From Bordetella parapertussis (GTDB lineage: Bacteria; Pseudomonadota; Gammaproteobacteria; Burkholderiales; Burkholderiaceae_C), in NCBI GenBank assembly GCA_945890735.1, contig CAMDCZ010000015.1, positions 1 to 44,657 of the forward strand: DNA of 44,657 nt, given 5' to 3'. The notes beneath the pieces were generated by a model. The model was given only the letters and a program-made list of their open reading frames with translations. It was not told the origin of the DNA and searched no databases. The translations under genes were made by a program, and so were the position numbers. Below are positions 17,175 to 26,007 of the stretch, piece after piece. How positions within the stretch are numbered: position 1 is the stretch's first letter; every line of letters begins with the position of its first letter.

Positions 17175-18840
17175 ATCGGGCCGCCCTGGCAGCTATTCGC
17201 TGCCCACCTATCCCTTTGTCAAGCCGCCGGAGCTGACCGGCGAGGTCAAGCACCACCCCATCGTCATCGTGGGTGCGGGTTTGAGTGGTTTAACACTGGC
17301 GTGCAAGCTCGCCCAAGCCGGCATCCCCGCGGTCTTGCTGGACGAAGACAACACGGTGGGTGTCAAAGGGGCTTCATCGCGCGGCATTTGCTACACCCAA
17401 CAGTCCCTTGAAATTTTCAAACGCTTAGGAATCTACGAGCAAATCGCAGCCAAAGGCGTGGCTTGGCATGTCGGGCGCACCTTTGCCGGCCATGAGGAGG
17501 TGTATTCCTTTGATTTGCGTGACAACAACCAGTTTTCCCAAAGCCAACAACCCCCCTTCATCAACATCCAGCAGTTCTATGTAGAGATGTGGTTGGTCGA
17601 CCGCATCCAAGCCTTGAACCACGCAGGCGCTGCCATCGACCTGCGTTGGTGCTCAAAGGTGGTTGGGTTCACCCAAGACAACCGCTGTGCCTCGTTGTTG
17701 ATCCAAACACCTCAAGGGGACTACACCCTCGAAGCCACCCATGTCATCGATGCCACGGGTTCGCACACGCCATTCCATGCTTGGTGTGGGGTGGGCATGG
17801 ACAGCAAAAAGGGCGATGACCGCTGGTGCATCGCTGACGTGCGCTTCAAGGACAACCCGCCCACGGAACGGCACACTTGGATTGAAGCGCCATTCAATGA
17901 CAACCGCGCAGTCTGGCAACACCTGATGGCCGATGATGTCTGGCGCATTGATTACCAAATGCCCCCCGATGCCGACCCGGCCTATGTCAGCCGGGAAGAC
18001 GTGGTGCGCGAACGCTTGACCAAACAGTTCGGCAAACAGGTGGAATACGACATTGTCTGGGTGGGCCCGTATGCCTACAAATCACAGTGCCTTCACCAAC
18101 TTCGCGTGGGACGTGTGTTTTTCATTGGCGACACGGCCAAAGTGGTCAGCCCCTTTGGCGCCCGGGGTGGCAACACCGGGATTGCCGATGCCGACAACTT
18201 GGCTTGGAAATTGACTGCGGTCATGCGCGGTCACGCACCGCTTGCCTTGCTTGACAGTTATCACCAAGAACGTTTGCAAGCGGCACGACGCAATGTGCAA
18301 GTCACCAACCGCACGGCACGCTATTTACGCGCACCTGCCGGTGTGGAGCGCTTGTTCAGGGACGCCACCATCGGCTTGGCCAAACACCATGCGTTTGCCA
18401 AACCTTTGATCAACACAGGCCGCATGGCCGAGGCCAACCGTTACGCCGTGTCTGACATCTGCAAAGCTGACGGCGGCTGGATGGTGCAAAACGTGGCTCT
18501 GGCGTTCGCCTCTCAAGACAGCGGCAGTCTGAGTGACTTGCTTGGCTGGGCAGATGGGCATTTGCTCTTGCTGGTCTTTGGCCCTTTGAAACGCGCTGAA
18601 ATAAAAAAACTGACCTTGCTCAGCATCAGCACCCCAGTGCGGGTGGTGCAGGTGATGCACAAACATGCAGGCCAGGTACTCGAACATGTTTTGGATCCTC
18701 ACCAACGCTTGCGCAAAGCCTGCGATGCCAGCCACCACCAATGGGCCCTGCTGCGCCCAGACGCCTACTTGTCAGCCCGGGGCAAGCACATCGACGGCAA
18801 ACTCATCCACGCGATCGCCCAGTCCGTCGGCCTGCATTGA
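17131..18840 (+). CDS. FAD-dependent aromatic monooxygenase (PheA/MhpA-like fold)
   Basis: A 569-residue flavin hydroxylase of the UbiH/MhpA type. It has the FAD dinucleotide motif IVIVGAGLSGLTLACKLAQA near residues 44-63. The second FAD motif, RVFFIGDTAKVVSPFGARGG, is followed by NTGIADADNLAWKL; the family usually reads GGQGMN at the point where this protein reads GARGGN. A thioredoxin-like C-terminal domain is probable from the length. The only plausible start is ATG 17131, inside the VOC gene. A FrnE/DsbA-like gene follows 13 bases after the stop. Together these suggest hydroxylation and further processing of an aromatic compound; the substrate is unknown. Confidence 0.87.
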   Translation: MNTRSRGANHVHPVKSGRPGSYSLPTYPFVKPPELTGEVKHHPIVIVGAGLSGLTLACKLAQAGIPAVLLDEDNTVGVKGASSRGICYTQQSLEIFKRLGIYEQIAAKGVAWHVGRTFAGHEEVYSFDLRDNNQFSQSQQPPFINIQQFYVEMWLVDRIQALNHAGAAIDLRWCSKVVGFTQDNRCASLLIQTPQGDYTLEATHVIDATGSHTPFHAWCGVGMDSKKGDDRWCIADVRFKDNPPTERHTWIEAPFNDNRAVWQHLMADDVWRIDYQMPPDADPAYVSREDVVRERLTKQFGKQVEYDIVWVGPYAYKSQCLHQLRVGRVFFIGDTAKVVSPFGARGGNTGIADADNLAWKLTAVMRGHAPLALLDSYHQERLQAARRNVQVTNRTARYLRAPAGVERLFRDATIGLAKHHAFAKPLINTGRMAEANRYAVSDICKADGGWMVQNVALAFASQDSGSLSDLLGWADGHLLLLVFGPLKRAEIKKLTLLSISTPVRVVQVMHKHAGQVLEHVLDPHQRLRKACDASHHQWALLRPDAYLSARGKHIDGKLIHAIAQSVGLH

Positions 18841-18853
18841 ACAAGGAACCCAC

Positions 18854-19510
18854 ATGACCATCTCATTGAAAATCGATTTTGTGTCCGACATTGCCTGCCC
18901 TTGGTGTGCCGTGGGTTTGGGTGCGTTGGAACAAGCGCTCAGCAGTTTGACATCAGAGGTCAAGGCTGACATCCATTTCCAACCTTTTGAACTCAACCCC
19001 CAAATGGCCGTGGATGGTCAGGACTTGTTTGAACACCTGAACCAAAAATACGGCTCCAGCGCAGAGCAACAAGCCCAGATATACCAAAACATCAAGTCAC
19101 GCGGGGAAGAAGTTGGCTTCGCCTTTCACCCGACAGGCCGAGGTCGCATCTTCAACACCTTTGATGCACACCGTTTGCTGCACTGGGCCGAGGTGGAAGG
19201 CGCAGCGGGCGACCAACTGCGTCTGAAAAAGGCTTTCCTGGAGGCTTACCAAGGTCGCGGTGAAAACATCAGCTCGCATGCGGTTTTGCTGGCTGTGGTC
19301 AAGTCGTTGGGCATGAACGAGCCAGCCGCACAAAGCGTGCTGGCCAGTCAGGCCTACGCAGAAGAAGTGCGTGCCAAAGAAAACTTCTACACCAGCGCTG
19401 GCATTCACTCGGTGCCAGCCGTCATCATCAATGACCGGCATTTGATTTCTGGCGGTCAGCCCGCCCATGTGTTTGCAAAGGCCTTGCGCGAGATTGCTGC
19501 ACAGGCGTGA
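18854..19510 (+). CDS. DsbA-family oxidoreductase, FrnE/HCCA-isomerase-like
   Basis: A 218-residue cytosolic thioredoxin-fold protein with a CPWC active-site motif close to the N-terminus (FVSDIACPWCAVGLG). It also has the cis-Pro region SVPAVIINDRHLISGGQP near the C-terminus, typical of FrnE-like members. No signal peptide is seen, so it acts in the cytoplasm. The ATG at 18854 follows AAGGAA; the frame extends upstream inside the monooxygenase gene but without a supported start. It may act as a disulfide oxidoreductase or isomerase, and some relatives process polyketide or aromatic compounds. The operon position favours a link to the upstream monooxygenase. Confidence 0.88.
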   Translation: MTISLKIDFVSDIACPWCAVGLGALEQALSSLTSEVKADIHFQPFELNPQMAVDGQDLFEHLNQKYGSSAEQQAQIYQNIKSRGEEVGFAFHPTGRGRIFNTFDAHRLLHWAEVEGAAGDQLRLKKAFLEAYQGRGENISSHAVLLAVVKSLGMNEPAAQSVLASQAYAEEVRAKENFYTSAGIHSVPAVIINDRHLISGGQPAHVFAKALREIAAQA

Positions 19511-19593
19511 GCCCTGCCCTCGCTAAAATGCACGTTTCCTCCTGACACCCATGTCCCACACCCCAGTGGGCATGCCTTCTTGCAAAGCCCCCT

Positions 19594-22494
19594 ATGAGCA
19601 ACGCCCCTGTGCAACCTGGCTTGGAAAGCCTGTCCAAATCCTTTGAACCTGCCGCCCTGGAGGCGCATTGGGGCGCCGAATGGGAAAGGCGCGGTTACGG
19701 TGTGGCTGGCTTTCGGGGGACAGGACTTGCACAGGCAGACCAAGCTGCATTTGCGATTCAATTACCGCCCCCGAACGTGACCGGCACCTTGCACATGGGT
19801 CACGCTTTCAACCAGACCATCATGGACAGTTTGACGCGCTACCACCGCATGCGCGGCTTCAACACAGCCTGGATTCCAGGGACTGACCATGCGGGCATCG
19901 CCACCCAAATCGTGGTTGAGCGTCAATTGCAAGCCCAAGGCGTCAACCGCCATGACATGGGACCCACCCCAGCTGAGGCACGCAAAAACTTCATCAGCAA
20001 GGTTTGGGAATGGAAAGCCCAGTCCGGCAACACCATCACCAGCCAAATGCGCCGCATGGGTGACAGCGTCGACTGGAGCCGTGAATATTTCACGATGGAT
20101 GACAACCTGACCGCGGTGGTCACCGACACCTTTGTGAAGCTTTATCAGCAAGGGCTGATTTACCGAGGCAAGCGCTTGGTGAGTTGGGACCCGGTGTTGC
20201 AAAGCGCGGTCTCTGATTTGGAGGTGGAAAGCGAGGAAGAGGACGGCTCGCTTTGGCACATCTGCTATCCCTTTGTCGACGGCCCGCAAGCGGTGGCCGG
20301 TGCAACCGCACCCGGCTTGGTGGTAGCCACCACACGTCCAGAGACCTTGATGGGTGATGTGGCCGTGATGGTGCACCCTGAGGACGAGCGCTATGCCCAT
20401 TTGATTGGTCAACAGGTGCATCTGCCTTTGTGCGCGCGAGCCATTCCCATCATTGCCGATGACTATGTGGACCGGACATTTGGGACTGGCGTGGTCAAGG
20501 TCACGCCAGCGCATGACACCAATGACTATGCCGTGGGACAACGTCATCAGTTGCCCTTGATCTCGGTGCTGAACTTGGATGTCACGGTCAACGACAACGC
20601 ACCAGCCCCTTACCGAGGCATGGACCGCTTTGTGGCTCGCAAAGCCGTGGTGGCCGACCTCGAAGCCCAAGGCCTGTTGATCGAAGTCAAGAAACACAAA
20701 CTCATGGTGCCGCGCTGTGCGCGCACCGGTCAAATCATCGAACCCATGCTCACCGACCAGTGGTTCGTGGCCATGAACAAAGTCAGCGAGCAGGACCCCA
20801 CCGGCAAAAGCATTGCGCAAAAAGCGATCGATGCGGTGCAGTCTGGCGAAGTCAAGTTTGTGCCTGAAAACTGGGTCAACACCTACAACCAGTGGATGAA
20901 CAACATCACCGACTGGTGCATTTCTCGCCAGCTGTGGTGGGGCCACCAAATACCTGCCTGGTACGACGAAGATGGACAGGTCTACGTGGCGCGCAACGCG
21001 GCCGACGCTCAAGCGCAAGCACCTGGCAAACAACTGCGAAGAGATGAAGACGTGCTGGACACCTGGTACTCCAGTGCCTTGGTGCCATTCAGCACCTTGG
21101 AACGCCCTGGCGACAAGGACTTGTACTTGCCCAGCAGCGTGTTGGTCACCGGTTACGACATCATCTTCTTCTGGGTCGCCCGCATGATCATGATGACCAC
21201 CCACTTCACCGGCAAAGTCCCTTTCAAGCATGTCTACATCCACGGCCTGGTGCTCGATGCCCAAGGCAAGAAGATGAGTAAGTCCGAGGGCAATGTGCTC
21301 GACCCAGTCGATTTGATTGACGGCATCTCGCTCGAGCCCCTGCTCGACAAACGCACCCAGGGTCTGCGCAAACCCGAAACCGCGCCCAAAGTGCGCAAGC
21401 AAACCGAAAAGGAGTTCCCAGACGGCATCCCTGCTTACGGTGCTGATGCCCTTCGATTCACCTTTGCTGCCTTGGCCAGTTTGGGCCGCAGCATCAACTT
21501 CGACAGCAAACGCTGCGAGGGCTATCGCAACTTCTGCAACAAGCTGTGGAACGCCACCCGCTTTGTCCTGATGAATTGTGAAGGCCAAGACTGTGGTTTG
21601 ATGGATCACACCAAGGCTGACTGCTCACCTGGCGGCAAGGCACATGGCTACATGCATTTCAGCCAAGCAGACCGTTGGATTTCATCTGTCTTGCAGCAAG
21701 CAGAAGCCGATGTCGCCAAGGGTTTTGAGGAGTACCGTCTAGACCATGTAGCGACAACGATTTATGAATTTGTGTGGAACGAGTACTGCGACTGGTATTT
21801 GGAAATCGCCAAGGTACAAATCCAAACCGGTGATCCAGCCCAACAACGCGCCACGCGCCGTACGCTCATCCGCACCTTGGAAGCCATCATGCGCTTGGCC
21901 CATCCCATCATCCCGTTCATCACCGAAGCCCTTTGGCAAAAAGTCGCGCCTGTGGCCGGCTTGCCCGGTGAATCGATTGCGATTGCACGCTACCCCGAAG
22001 CGCAACCGCACAAGATCGACCCCGAAGCCATCGCAAATGTCAACCAACTCAAGTCCTTGGTGGACGCGTGCCGCCACCTGCGCGGTGAAATGAATGTCTC
22101 TCCCTCCACCCGCATGCCCATGTTCGCCCTGGGCAACACCGCGTTCATGCGCGCCAACGCGGCGGTCTTGCAGTCCCTGGCTAAGCTGAGCGAAGTCAAG
22201 GTGTTTGACGATGAAGCTGCATGGCAAGCCGCGGCACAAGCTGCACCAGTGGCCGTGGTGGGTGAAACCCGTTTGTGTCTGTTCATCGAAGTCGATGTGA
22301 CTGCTGAAAAACTGCGCTTGGGCAAAGAAGTGGCTCGCTTGCAAAACGAGATCACCAAGGCGATTGGCAAATTGGGCAACGAAGCCTTTGTGGCCAAAGC
22401 GCCGCCTGCGGTGATTGCCCAAGAGCGTCAAAGGGTGGCGGACTTTGAAGCCACTTTACTGAAAGTGCAAGACCAACTGCGGCGATTGGGCTGA
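19594..22494 (+). CDS. valS: Valine-tRNA ligase
   Basis: Class I aminoacyl-tRNA synthetase that charges tRNA-Val and edits misacylated threonine. The 966-residue protein shows PPPNVTGTLHMGHAFNQ with the HIGH-type motif near residue 67, the editing domain around ATTRPETLMGD, and KMSKSEGNVLDP near residue 560. The C-terminal coiled-coil arm includes EVARLQNEITKAIGKLGNEA. The ATG at 19594 gives the normal N-terminus. A TAAAAT at 19524-19529 is a possible -10 but has no matching -35. It is convergent with tusA, 38 bases away. Confidence 0.98.
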   Translation: MSNAPVQPGLESLSKSFEPAALEAHWGAEWERRGYGVAGFRGTGLAQADQAAFAIQLPPPNVTGTLHMGHAFNQTIMDSLTRYHRMRGFNTAWIPGTDHAGIATQIVVERQLQAQGVNRHDMGPTPAEARKNFISKVWEWKAQSGNTITSQMRRMGDSVDWSREYFTMDDNLTAVVTDTFVKLYQQGLIYRGKRLVSWDPVLQSAVSDLEVESEEEDGSLWHICYPFVDGPQAVAGATAPGLVVATTRPETLMGDVAVMVHPEDERYAHLIGQQVHLPLCARAIPIIADDYVDRTFGTGVVKVTPAHDTNDYAVGQRHQLPLISVLNLDVTVNDNAPAPYRGMDRFVARKAVVADLEAQGLLIEVKKHKLMVPRCARTGQIIEPMLTDQWFVAMNKVSEQDPTGKSIAQKAIDAVQSGEVKFVPENWVNTYNQWMNNITDWCISRQLWWGHQIPAWYDEDGQVYVARNAADAQAQAPGKQLRRDEDVLDTWYSSALVPFSTLERPGDKDLYLPSSVLVTGYDIIFFWVARMIMMTTHFTGKVPFKHVYIHGLVLDAQGKKMSKSEGNVLDPVDLIDGISLEPLLDKRTQGLRKPETAPKVRKQTEKEFPDGIPAYGADALRFTFAALASLGRSINFDSKRCEGYRNFCNKLWNATRFVLMNCEGQDCGLMDHTKADCSPGGKAHGYMHFSQADRWISSVLQQAEADVAKGFEEYRLDHVATTIYEFVWNEYCDWYLEIAKVQIQTGDPAQQRATRRTLIRTLEAIMRLAHPIIPFITEALWQKVAPVAGLPGESIAIARYPEAQPHKIDPEAIANVNQLKSLVDACRHLRGEMNVSPSTRMPMFALGNTAFMRANAAVLQSLAKLSEVKVFDDEAAWQAAAQAAPVAVVGETRLCLFIEVDVTAEKLRLGKEVARLQNEITKAIGKLGNEAFVAKAPPAVIAQERQRVADFEATLLKVQDQLRRLG

Positions 22495-22532
22495 GACTGC
22501 GCTGGGCGATTGCGAGAGAAAACGCCCGAGGA

Positions 22533-22769
22533 TCAGCGTCTTTGCAAGACGTGGATGAAATCGTCGCCCACCGTTTCTTGCGACACCAAGGCATTGCCGG
22601 TTTGCTTGGAGAACGCAGCAAAGTCGCGCAACGAGCCTTTGTCGGTGGACACCACTTTGAGCAATTGACCGGTTTGCATACCGGTCAATGCCTTTTTGGC
22701 CTTCAATATTGGCAAGGGACAATTCAAGCCGCGTGTGTCTAGTTCTTGATCGATCTGCATGGCGGTCAT
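22533..22769 (-). CDS. tusA: TusA/SirA-like sulfur-carrier protein
   Basis: A 78-residue TusA-family protein. The catalytic Cys17 sits in the family motif RGLNCPLPILKAKKAL, whose CPxP Cys carries persulfide sulfur for tRNA thiolation or other sulfur transfer. The ATG at 22769 overlaps the Nudix gene stop by four bases (ATGA), and a second in-frame ATG lies at 22760. It is the third gene of the cysM-Nudix-tusA chain, which joins a cysteine-making enzyme with a sulfur carrier. Which TusA-type role it plays (tRNA modification or sulfur oxidation) is undecided. Confidence 0.92.
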   Translation of the reverse strand: MTAMQIDQELDTRGLNCPLPILKAKKALTGMQTGQLLKVVSTDKGSLRDFAAFSKQTGNALVSQETVGDDFIHVLQRR

Positions 22770-23308
22770 TCTAAGTTTCGCGCGGCGCGCTCTTCCCAGC
22801 TCATGAAACGCGGCTCAATGCCTTGGGTTTTCAACCAGTCACCCATCGCATAGCCAGTGCCAGATGGCCAGCAAATGATGTCTGGGTAATTCATCAGCTT
22901 GTACTCAAGCAATTCGGGCGACAAGCGAACCTCACCCTCGGCCATGGCGTGAAAGGCGATGATGACTTGGTTCATGCGCTGAAAGTCATAGACACCAACG
23001 AGTTTCAAAGCCGTGACAGTCAGATTGGTTTCCTCGGCCACTTCGCGGCTGATGCCCTCTTCAGCTGTCTCTCCTGCTTCCATGAAGCCCGTGATCAAGG
23101 CAAAGCGCCTGTCGGGCCAAGCGGCATTGCGCGCCAGCAGTATTTGGTCACCGTATTGAACAATCGCTGCCAGCACGGGCGTGGGGTTGTTCCAATGGGT
23201 CCATTGGCACACCACACAACGCATGCGTTGCTTGGGACCGCCGTCTTCGTCTTGGGTGATGAGCTGCAAGGCTGTCGCACACATCGGGCAATACTGAAAT
23301 GAACTCAT
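22766..23308 (-). CDS. Nudix hydrolase with N-terminal zinc ribbon
   Basis: A 180-residue protein. An N-terminal zinc ribbon is formed by C7/C10 (CPMC) and C31/C34 (CVVC). The Nudix box GFMEAGETAEEGISREVAEE (residues 74-93) follows, so it should hydrolyse a nucleoside diphosphate linked to another group. The arrangement resembles NudC-type NADH pyrophosphatases, but the protein is shorter than full NudC and the NudC C-terminal motif was not recognised. It overlaps cysM upstream and tusA downstream by four bases each, indicating translational coupling. The substrate is uncertain. Confidence 0.9.
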   Translation of the reverse strand: MSSFQYCPMCATALQLITQDEDGGPKQRMRCVVCQWTHWNNPTPVLAAIVQYGDQILLARNAAWPDRRFALITGFMEAGETAEEGISREVAEETNLTVTALKLVGVYDFQRMNQVIIAFHAMAEGEVRLSPELLEYKLMNYPDIICWPSGTGYAMGDWLKTQGIEPRFMSWEERAARNLE

Positions 23309-24207
23309 GCTGGGAACACCCCGGTCGACAAATAACGGTCACCTCGGTCACAGACGATGAACACAATGGTCGCGTTTTCTACGCGCTTGGCGATTTCCAA
23401 AGCCACCCAACACGCCCCCGCCGCCGAGATGCCGGCAAAAATCCCTTCTTCACGCGCCATGCGACGGCACATGTCTTCTGCATCTTGCTGACTCACATAG
23501 ACCAACTCATCCACGTGGGTGTCATCGTAAATTTTGGGCAAATACGCGGGCGACCATTTGCGGATGCCGGGAATGCGTGAGCCTTCGCTGGGTTGGGCGC
23601 CAATGATCTGTACCTGGGGATTTTTCTCCTTCAAGTAACGCGAGACACCGGTGATCGTGCCAGTCGTTCCCATGGCACTCACAAAATGCGTGATCTCGCC
23701 ATGGGTTTGTTGCCAAATTTCGGGCCCGGTGGTTTCATAGTGAACGCGGGGGTTGTCTTGGTTGGCAAACTGGTCAAGCACCAGGCCTTTGCCCTGGGCT
23801 TGCATTTGATCGGCCAAATCACGTGCACCCTCCATCCCCGTGGTTTTCGATGTCAGGATGAGTTCGGCGCCAAAAGCCTTCATGGTTTGGGCGCGCTCGA
23901 TCGATAAATCCTCGGGCATGATCAGCACCATGCGATACCCCTTGATGGCGGCCGCCATCGCCAACGCAATCCCGGTGTTACCCGAGGTGGCTTCGATCAA
24001 GGTGTCACCTGGGCGTATCTCGCCACGCTCTTCGGCGCGTTGGATCATGGACAAGGCTGGGCGATCTTTGACCGAGCCTGCGGGGTTGTTGCCTTCGAGC
24101 TTGCCCAACAGGACATTGCCACGTTGCTGGTTGTCTGCGGCACCTATGCGTTGCAAGGCGGCCAATGGCGTGTTGCCAATGGCAAATTCAATGGTTGGGT
24201 ATTTCAT
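23305..24207 (-). CDS. cysM: Cysteine synthase B
   Basis: PLP enzyme making L-cysteine from O-acetylserine and sulfide or thiosulfate. The 300-residue protein has the PLP lysine K47 in NNPAGSVKDRP, the substrate loop EATSGNTGIALA, and the phosphate-binding segment SAMGTTGTITGVSRYL. The frame extends to 24294 through the tRNA gene, but the ATG at 24207 gives the standard N-terminus (MKYPTIEFAIGNTPL). It is the first gene of the cysM-Nudix-tusA chain and is divergent from tRNA-Leu with 35 bases between the ends. CysM rather than CysK is favoured by length and by overall resemblance. Confidence 0.94.
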   Translation of the reverse strand: MKYPTIEFAIGNTPLAALQRIGAADNQQRGNVLLGKLEGNNPAGSVKDRPALSMIQRAEERGEIRPGDTLIEATSGNTGIALAMAAAIKGYRMVLIMPEDLSIERAQTMKAFGAELILTSKTTGMEGARDLADQMQAQGKGLVLDQFANQDNPRVHYETTGPEIWQQTHGEITHFVSAMGTTGTITGVSRYLKEKNPQVQIIGAQPSEGSRIPGIRKWSPAYLPKIYDDTHVDELVYVSQQDAEDMCRRMAREEGIFAGISAAGACWVALEIAKRVENATIVFIVCDRGDRYLSTGVFPA

Positions 24208-24220
24208 CCCTACACTGTGC

Positions 24221-24226
24221 CATAAT
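24221..24226 (+). promoter_or_regulatory. Candidate -10 box of tRNA-Leu
   Basis: CATAAT lies 17 bases before the mature tRNA 5' end. The -35 match is weak (TTGGGT at 24195-24200, 20-base spacer), and it would lie inside the cysM start region. Confidence 0.3.
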
Positions 24227-24242
24227 TCCGCCTCTCCCTCCT

Positions 24243-24330
24243 GCCGGAGTGGCGAAATTGGTAGACGCAGCAGATTCAAAATCTGCCGGTGCAAAACACC
24301 GTGCCGGTTCGATTCCGGCCTCCGGCACCA
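24243..24330 (+). tRNA. tRNA-Leu (anticodon CAA)
   Basis: An 88-base gene including an encoded CCA. The acceptor arms GCCGGAG (24243-24249) and CTCCGGC (24320-24326) pair perfectly, followed by discriminator A and CCA. The anticodon stem is GCAGA/TCTGC with loop TTCAAAA, giving anticodon CAA, which reads UUG. The long variable arm and the T-arm with GGTTCGATTCC are as expected for a class II tRNA-Leu. A terminator follows. No integrase or repeated 3' end is seen, so it is not an obvious attachment site. Confidence 0.96.
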
Positions 24331-24345
24331 GACAGTTCATCAAAG

Positions 24346-24371
24346 CCAACCTCACAAGGGTTGGTTTTTTT
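24346..24371 (+). terminator. Intrinsic terminator of tRNA-Leu
   Basis: CCAACC (24346-24351) pairs with GGTTGG (24359-24364) around a 7-base loop and is followed by seven T residues. The T-run touches the stop codon of the convergent lipoprotein gene. On the minus strand no comparable T-run follows, so it should act mainly on the plus strand. Confidence 0.8.
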
Positions 24372-25914
24372 ATTTCAGCACCCTCAGCATCTTGACGCCC
24401 GCGCGGATGCCTGCAAAGCCCTGATAGCCCTTGGCATCGGTATACACAGGTGCCAGCTCACCGGCGCTGTTGCGCACCGCCAATGGGCTGAAAAACAAAT
24501 CACTCGAGGTGCTGGGTTTGCGCCACAACAAAACCGATCCACCGGGCTTCAAGATGCAGGTCACCGCACCCAATGCACGACCCATGGGCGTGGTGCCCCC
24601 TTTACGCAAATTGGGGGGGAAATTCGGATCGGCTGCCTTGGCTGGGACTGCCGGCAGATTGAACAGGGGCTCGGCGGCTTTGGCCGGCTTGGCGGGTTGA
24701 TGACGTTGCCAATCATCCCCGCGCTCTTGAGACCAAGGGTTAAACCCATCATCACCGCCGGCCAAGTTGATGCCGTCTTTGCCAAGCGTTCCTCTGTAGT
24801 AAATGTTGCTCGCATTGCCAATGAAGCTGAAAAAGGATTTGGGTTCAGAGCCGGTCGCAAATTGAAATTCCAAGGCGGAATTGTCGGTGGCCACATAGTG
24901 CAAATACATGGCCGTGCCTGAGTACTTTGGAAAGTAAATCGAATCACCCCCCAAGCGTTCTTTGGCTGCAATGCGCAAAACCACGTTTGGATCGGCCTGG
25001 TGCTTGAACCACAAATCGGCTTGCACATTGTCTGCATCGACCGATTTCAAGGCGGCTTTGTATTCCGCAGAGGCTGCACTTGCTTTGTAGACCCGCATGT
25101 CGCCTGGCGGGGCTGACAAGGCCATGCCCTGGCTGAATTCACCGTCGTAAATCCAACCCGGTTCGGCTGTTGACTTTGGCTTGACCATCAAATCCGCCCA
25201 AAGGTTGGTAGACAACTCGGTGTACTTGGGCTTGGTCAGGCCACTGGTTGGCACACAACCTTCGGTTTGGGGCGATTGCGTATCGAGAGACCCAAACAAG
25301 GTATCGGCCAAATGCTGGTCTGTTTCCTCGGGTGTTTTCGGGGGAGGAACAGGCTCCTTCAGATGCTCCGGGTTCAGCGCTTTGGCTTGTGACCACAGCG
25401 CTTTCAAATTGCTGTTGGCAATGAACAATGCCGTGTCTTGTTCCCAATCAATCTCGTTGGTTGCAAAGGCGCTCATGGCCGTGAGGGATTTGACCTTTGG
25501 GTCAATCGTGATGCCATTGCTGGGGTCCAAATCAAAGTCAAGGGATTGCAAAAAATAGGCGATGTTGCTGGCCACCGTGTTTGACTGGCCTTGCGCCATG
25601 CTGACTGGGGTCACTGTTGCCTCCCCCACCACCATGGGCAGTTCGATATCACCCACCGAAAATTGAACCACTTTGCCTTCTTGGTACTCAAAAGTACCAC
25701 TGTCATCGGTCAAGCCTGTCACGGTTTTGCCATCGCTGGTTGTGACGGTGTAGGTCACACCTGAAACGGCACTGTCAATCAGTTGACCTTTGAGCAAGGC
25801 CACCGCTGTCCCCCCTGAACCGCCGGCCGCGCCCGAGCCACCACCGCCACAGGCGCAAAGCGCCAGGCAAAGCATGGCCATGATTGGGAGGTGGGCAAAG
25901 GCTGGGGTTTTCAT
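24370..25914 (-). CDS. Putative lipoprotein of unknown function
   Basis: A 514-residue exported protein. It has a signal peptide with a lipobox-like LCAC (lipid Cys probably residue 22), followed by a Gly/Ser-rich linker. The N-terminal third contains DSAVSGVTYTV, DDSGTFEYQEG and VVQFSVGDIELP, then SLDFDLDPSNGITID. This looks like the modular N-terminal region of various proteobacterial surface lipoproteins. The rest (about residues 190-514) is not recognised. It includes an Ala/Pro/Lys stretch with two related copies (PAKAAEP and PAKAADP) and only two Cys residues. The ATG at 25914 is chosen because the longer frame overlaps the divergent flavin oxidoreductase. No strong ribosome site. Function unknown. 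Confidence 0.8.
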   Translation of the reverse strand: MKTPAFAHLPIMAMLCLALCACGGGGSGAAGGSGGTAVALLKGQLIDSAVSGVTYTVTTSDGKTVTGLTDDSGTFEYQEGKVVQFSVGDIELPMVVGEATVTPVSMAQGQSNTVASNIAYFLQSLDFDLDPSNGITIDPKVKSLTAMSAFATNEIDWEQDTALFIANSNLKALWSQAKALNPEHLKEPVPPPKTPEETDQHLADTLFGSLDTQSPQTEGCVPTSGLTKPKYTELSTNLWADLMVKPKSTAEPGWIYDGEFSQGMALSAPPGDMRVYKASAASAEYKAALKSVDADNVQADLWFKHQADPNVVLRIAAKERLGGDSIYFPKYSGTAMYLHYVATDNSALEFQFATGSEPKSFFSFIGNASNIYYRGTLGKDGINLAGGDDGFNPWSQERGDDWQRHQPAKPAKAAEPLFNLPAVPAKAADPNFPPNLRKGGTTPMGRALGAVTCILKPGGSVLLWRKPSTSSDLFFSPLAVRNSAGELAPVYTDAKGYQGFAGIRAGVKMLRVLK

Positions 25915-26007
25915 GCGCTTGAAGATAGGAGTCAACTGGAATCGACCCGAAGCCACTGTAACTTGAGGCCCGCGGCTTAAGATGGGCGTTTTTCTTGAGC
26001 CGTCACC

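Noticed and set aside
19524..19529. TAAAAT before valS, with similar boxes before argH (25-30) and purN (41890-41895)
   Set aside because: They look like -10 boxes, but none has a -35 match at 16-18 bases, so they were not listed as promoters.
19762..21609. A 615-codon open frame on the minus strand opposite valS
   Set aside because: It is antisense to a fully convincing synthetase gene, is rich in His/Gly/Val as expected of a shadow frame, and has no recognisable domain.
24243..24371. tRNA-Leu as a possible integration site for an island containing the lipoprotein gene
   Set aside because: No integrase, no repeat of the tRNA 3' end and only ordinary genes beyond the lipoprotein gene.
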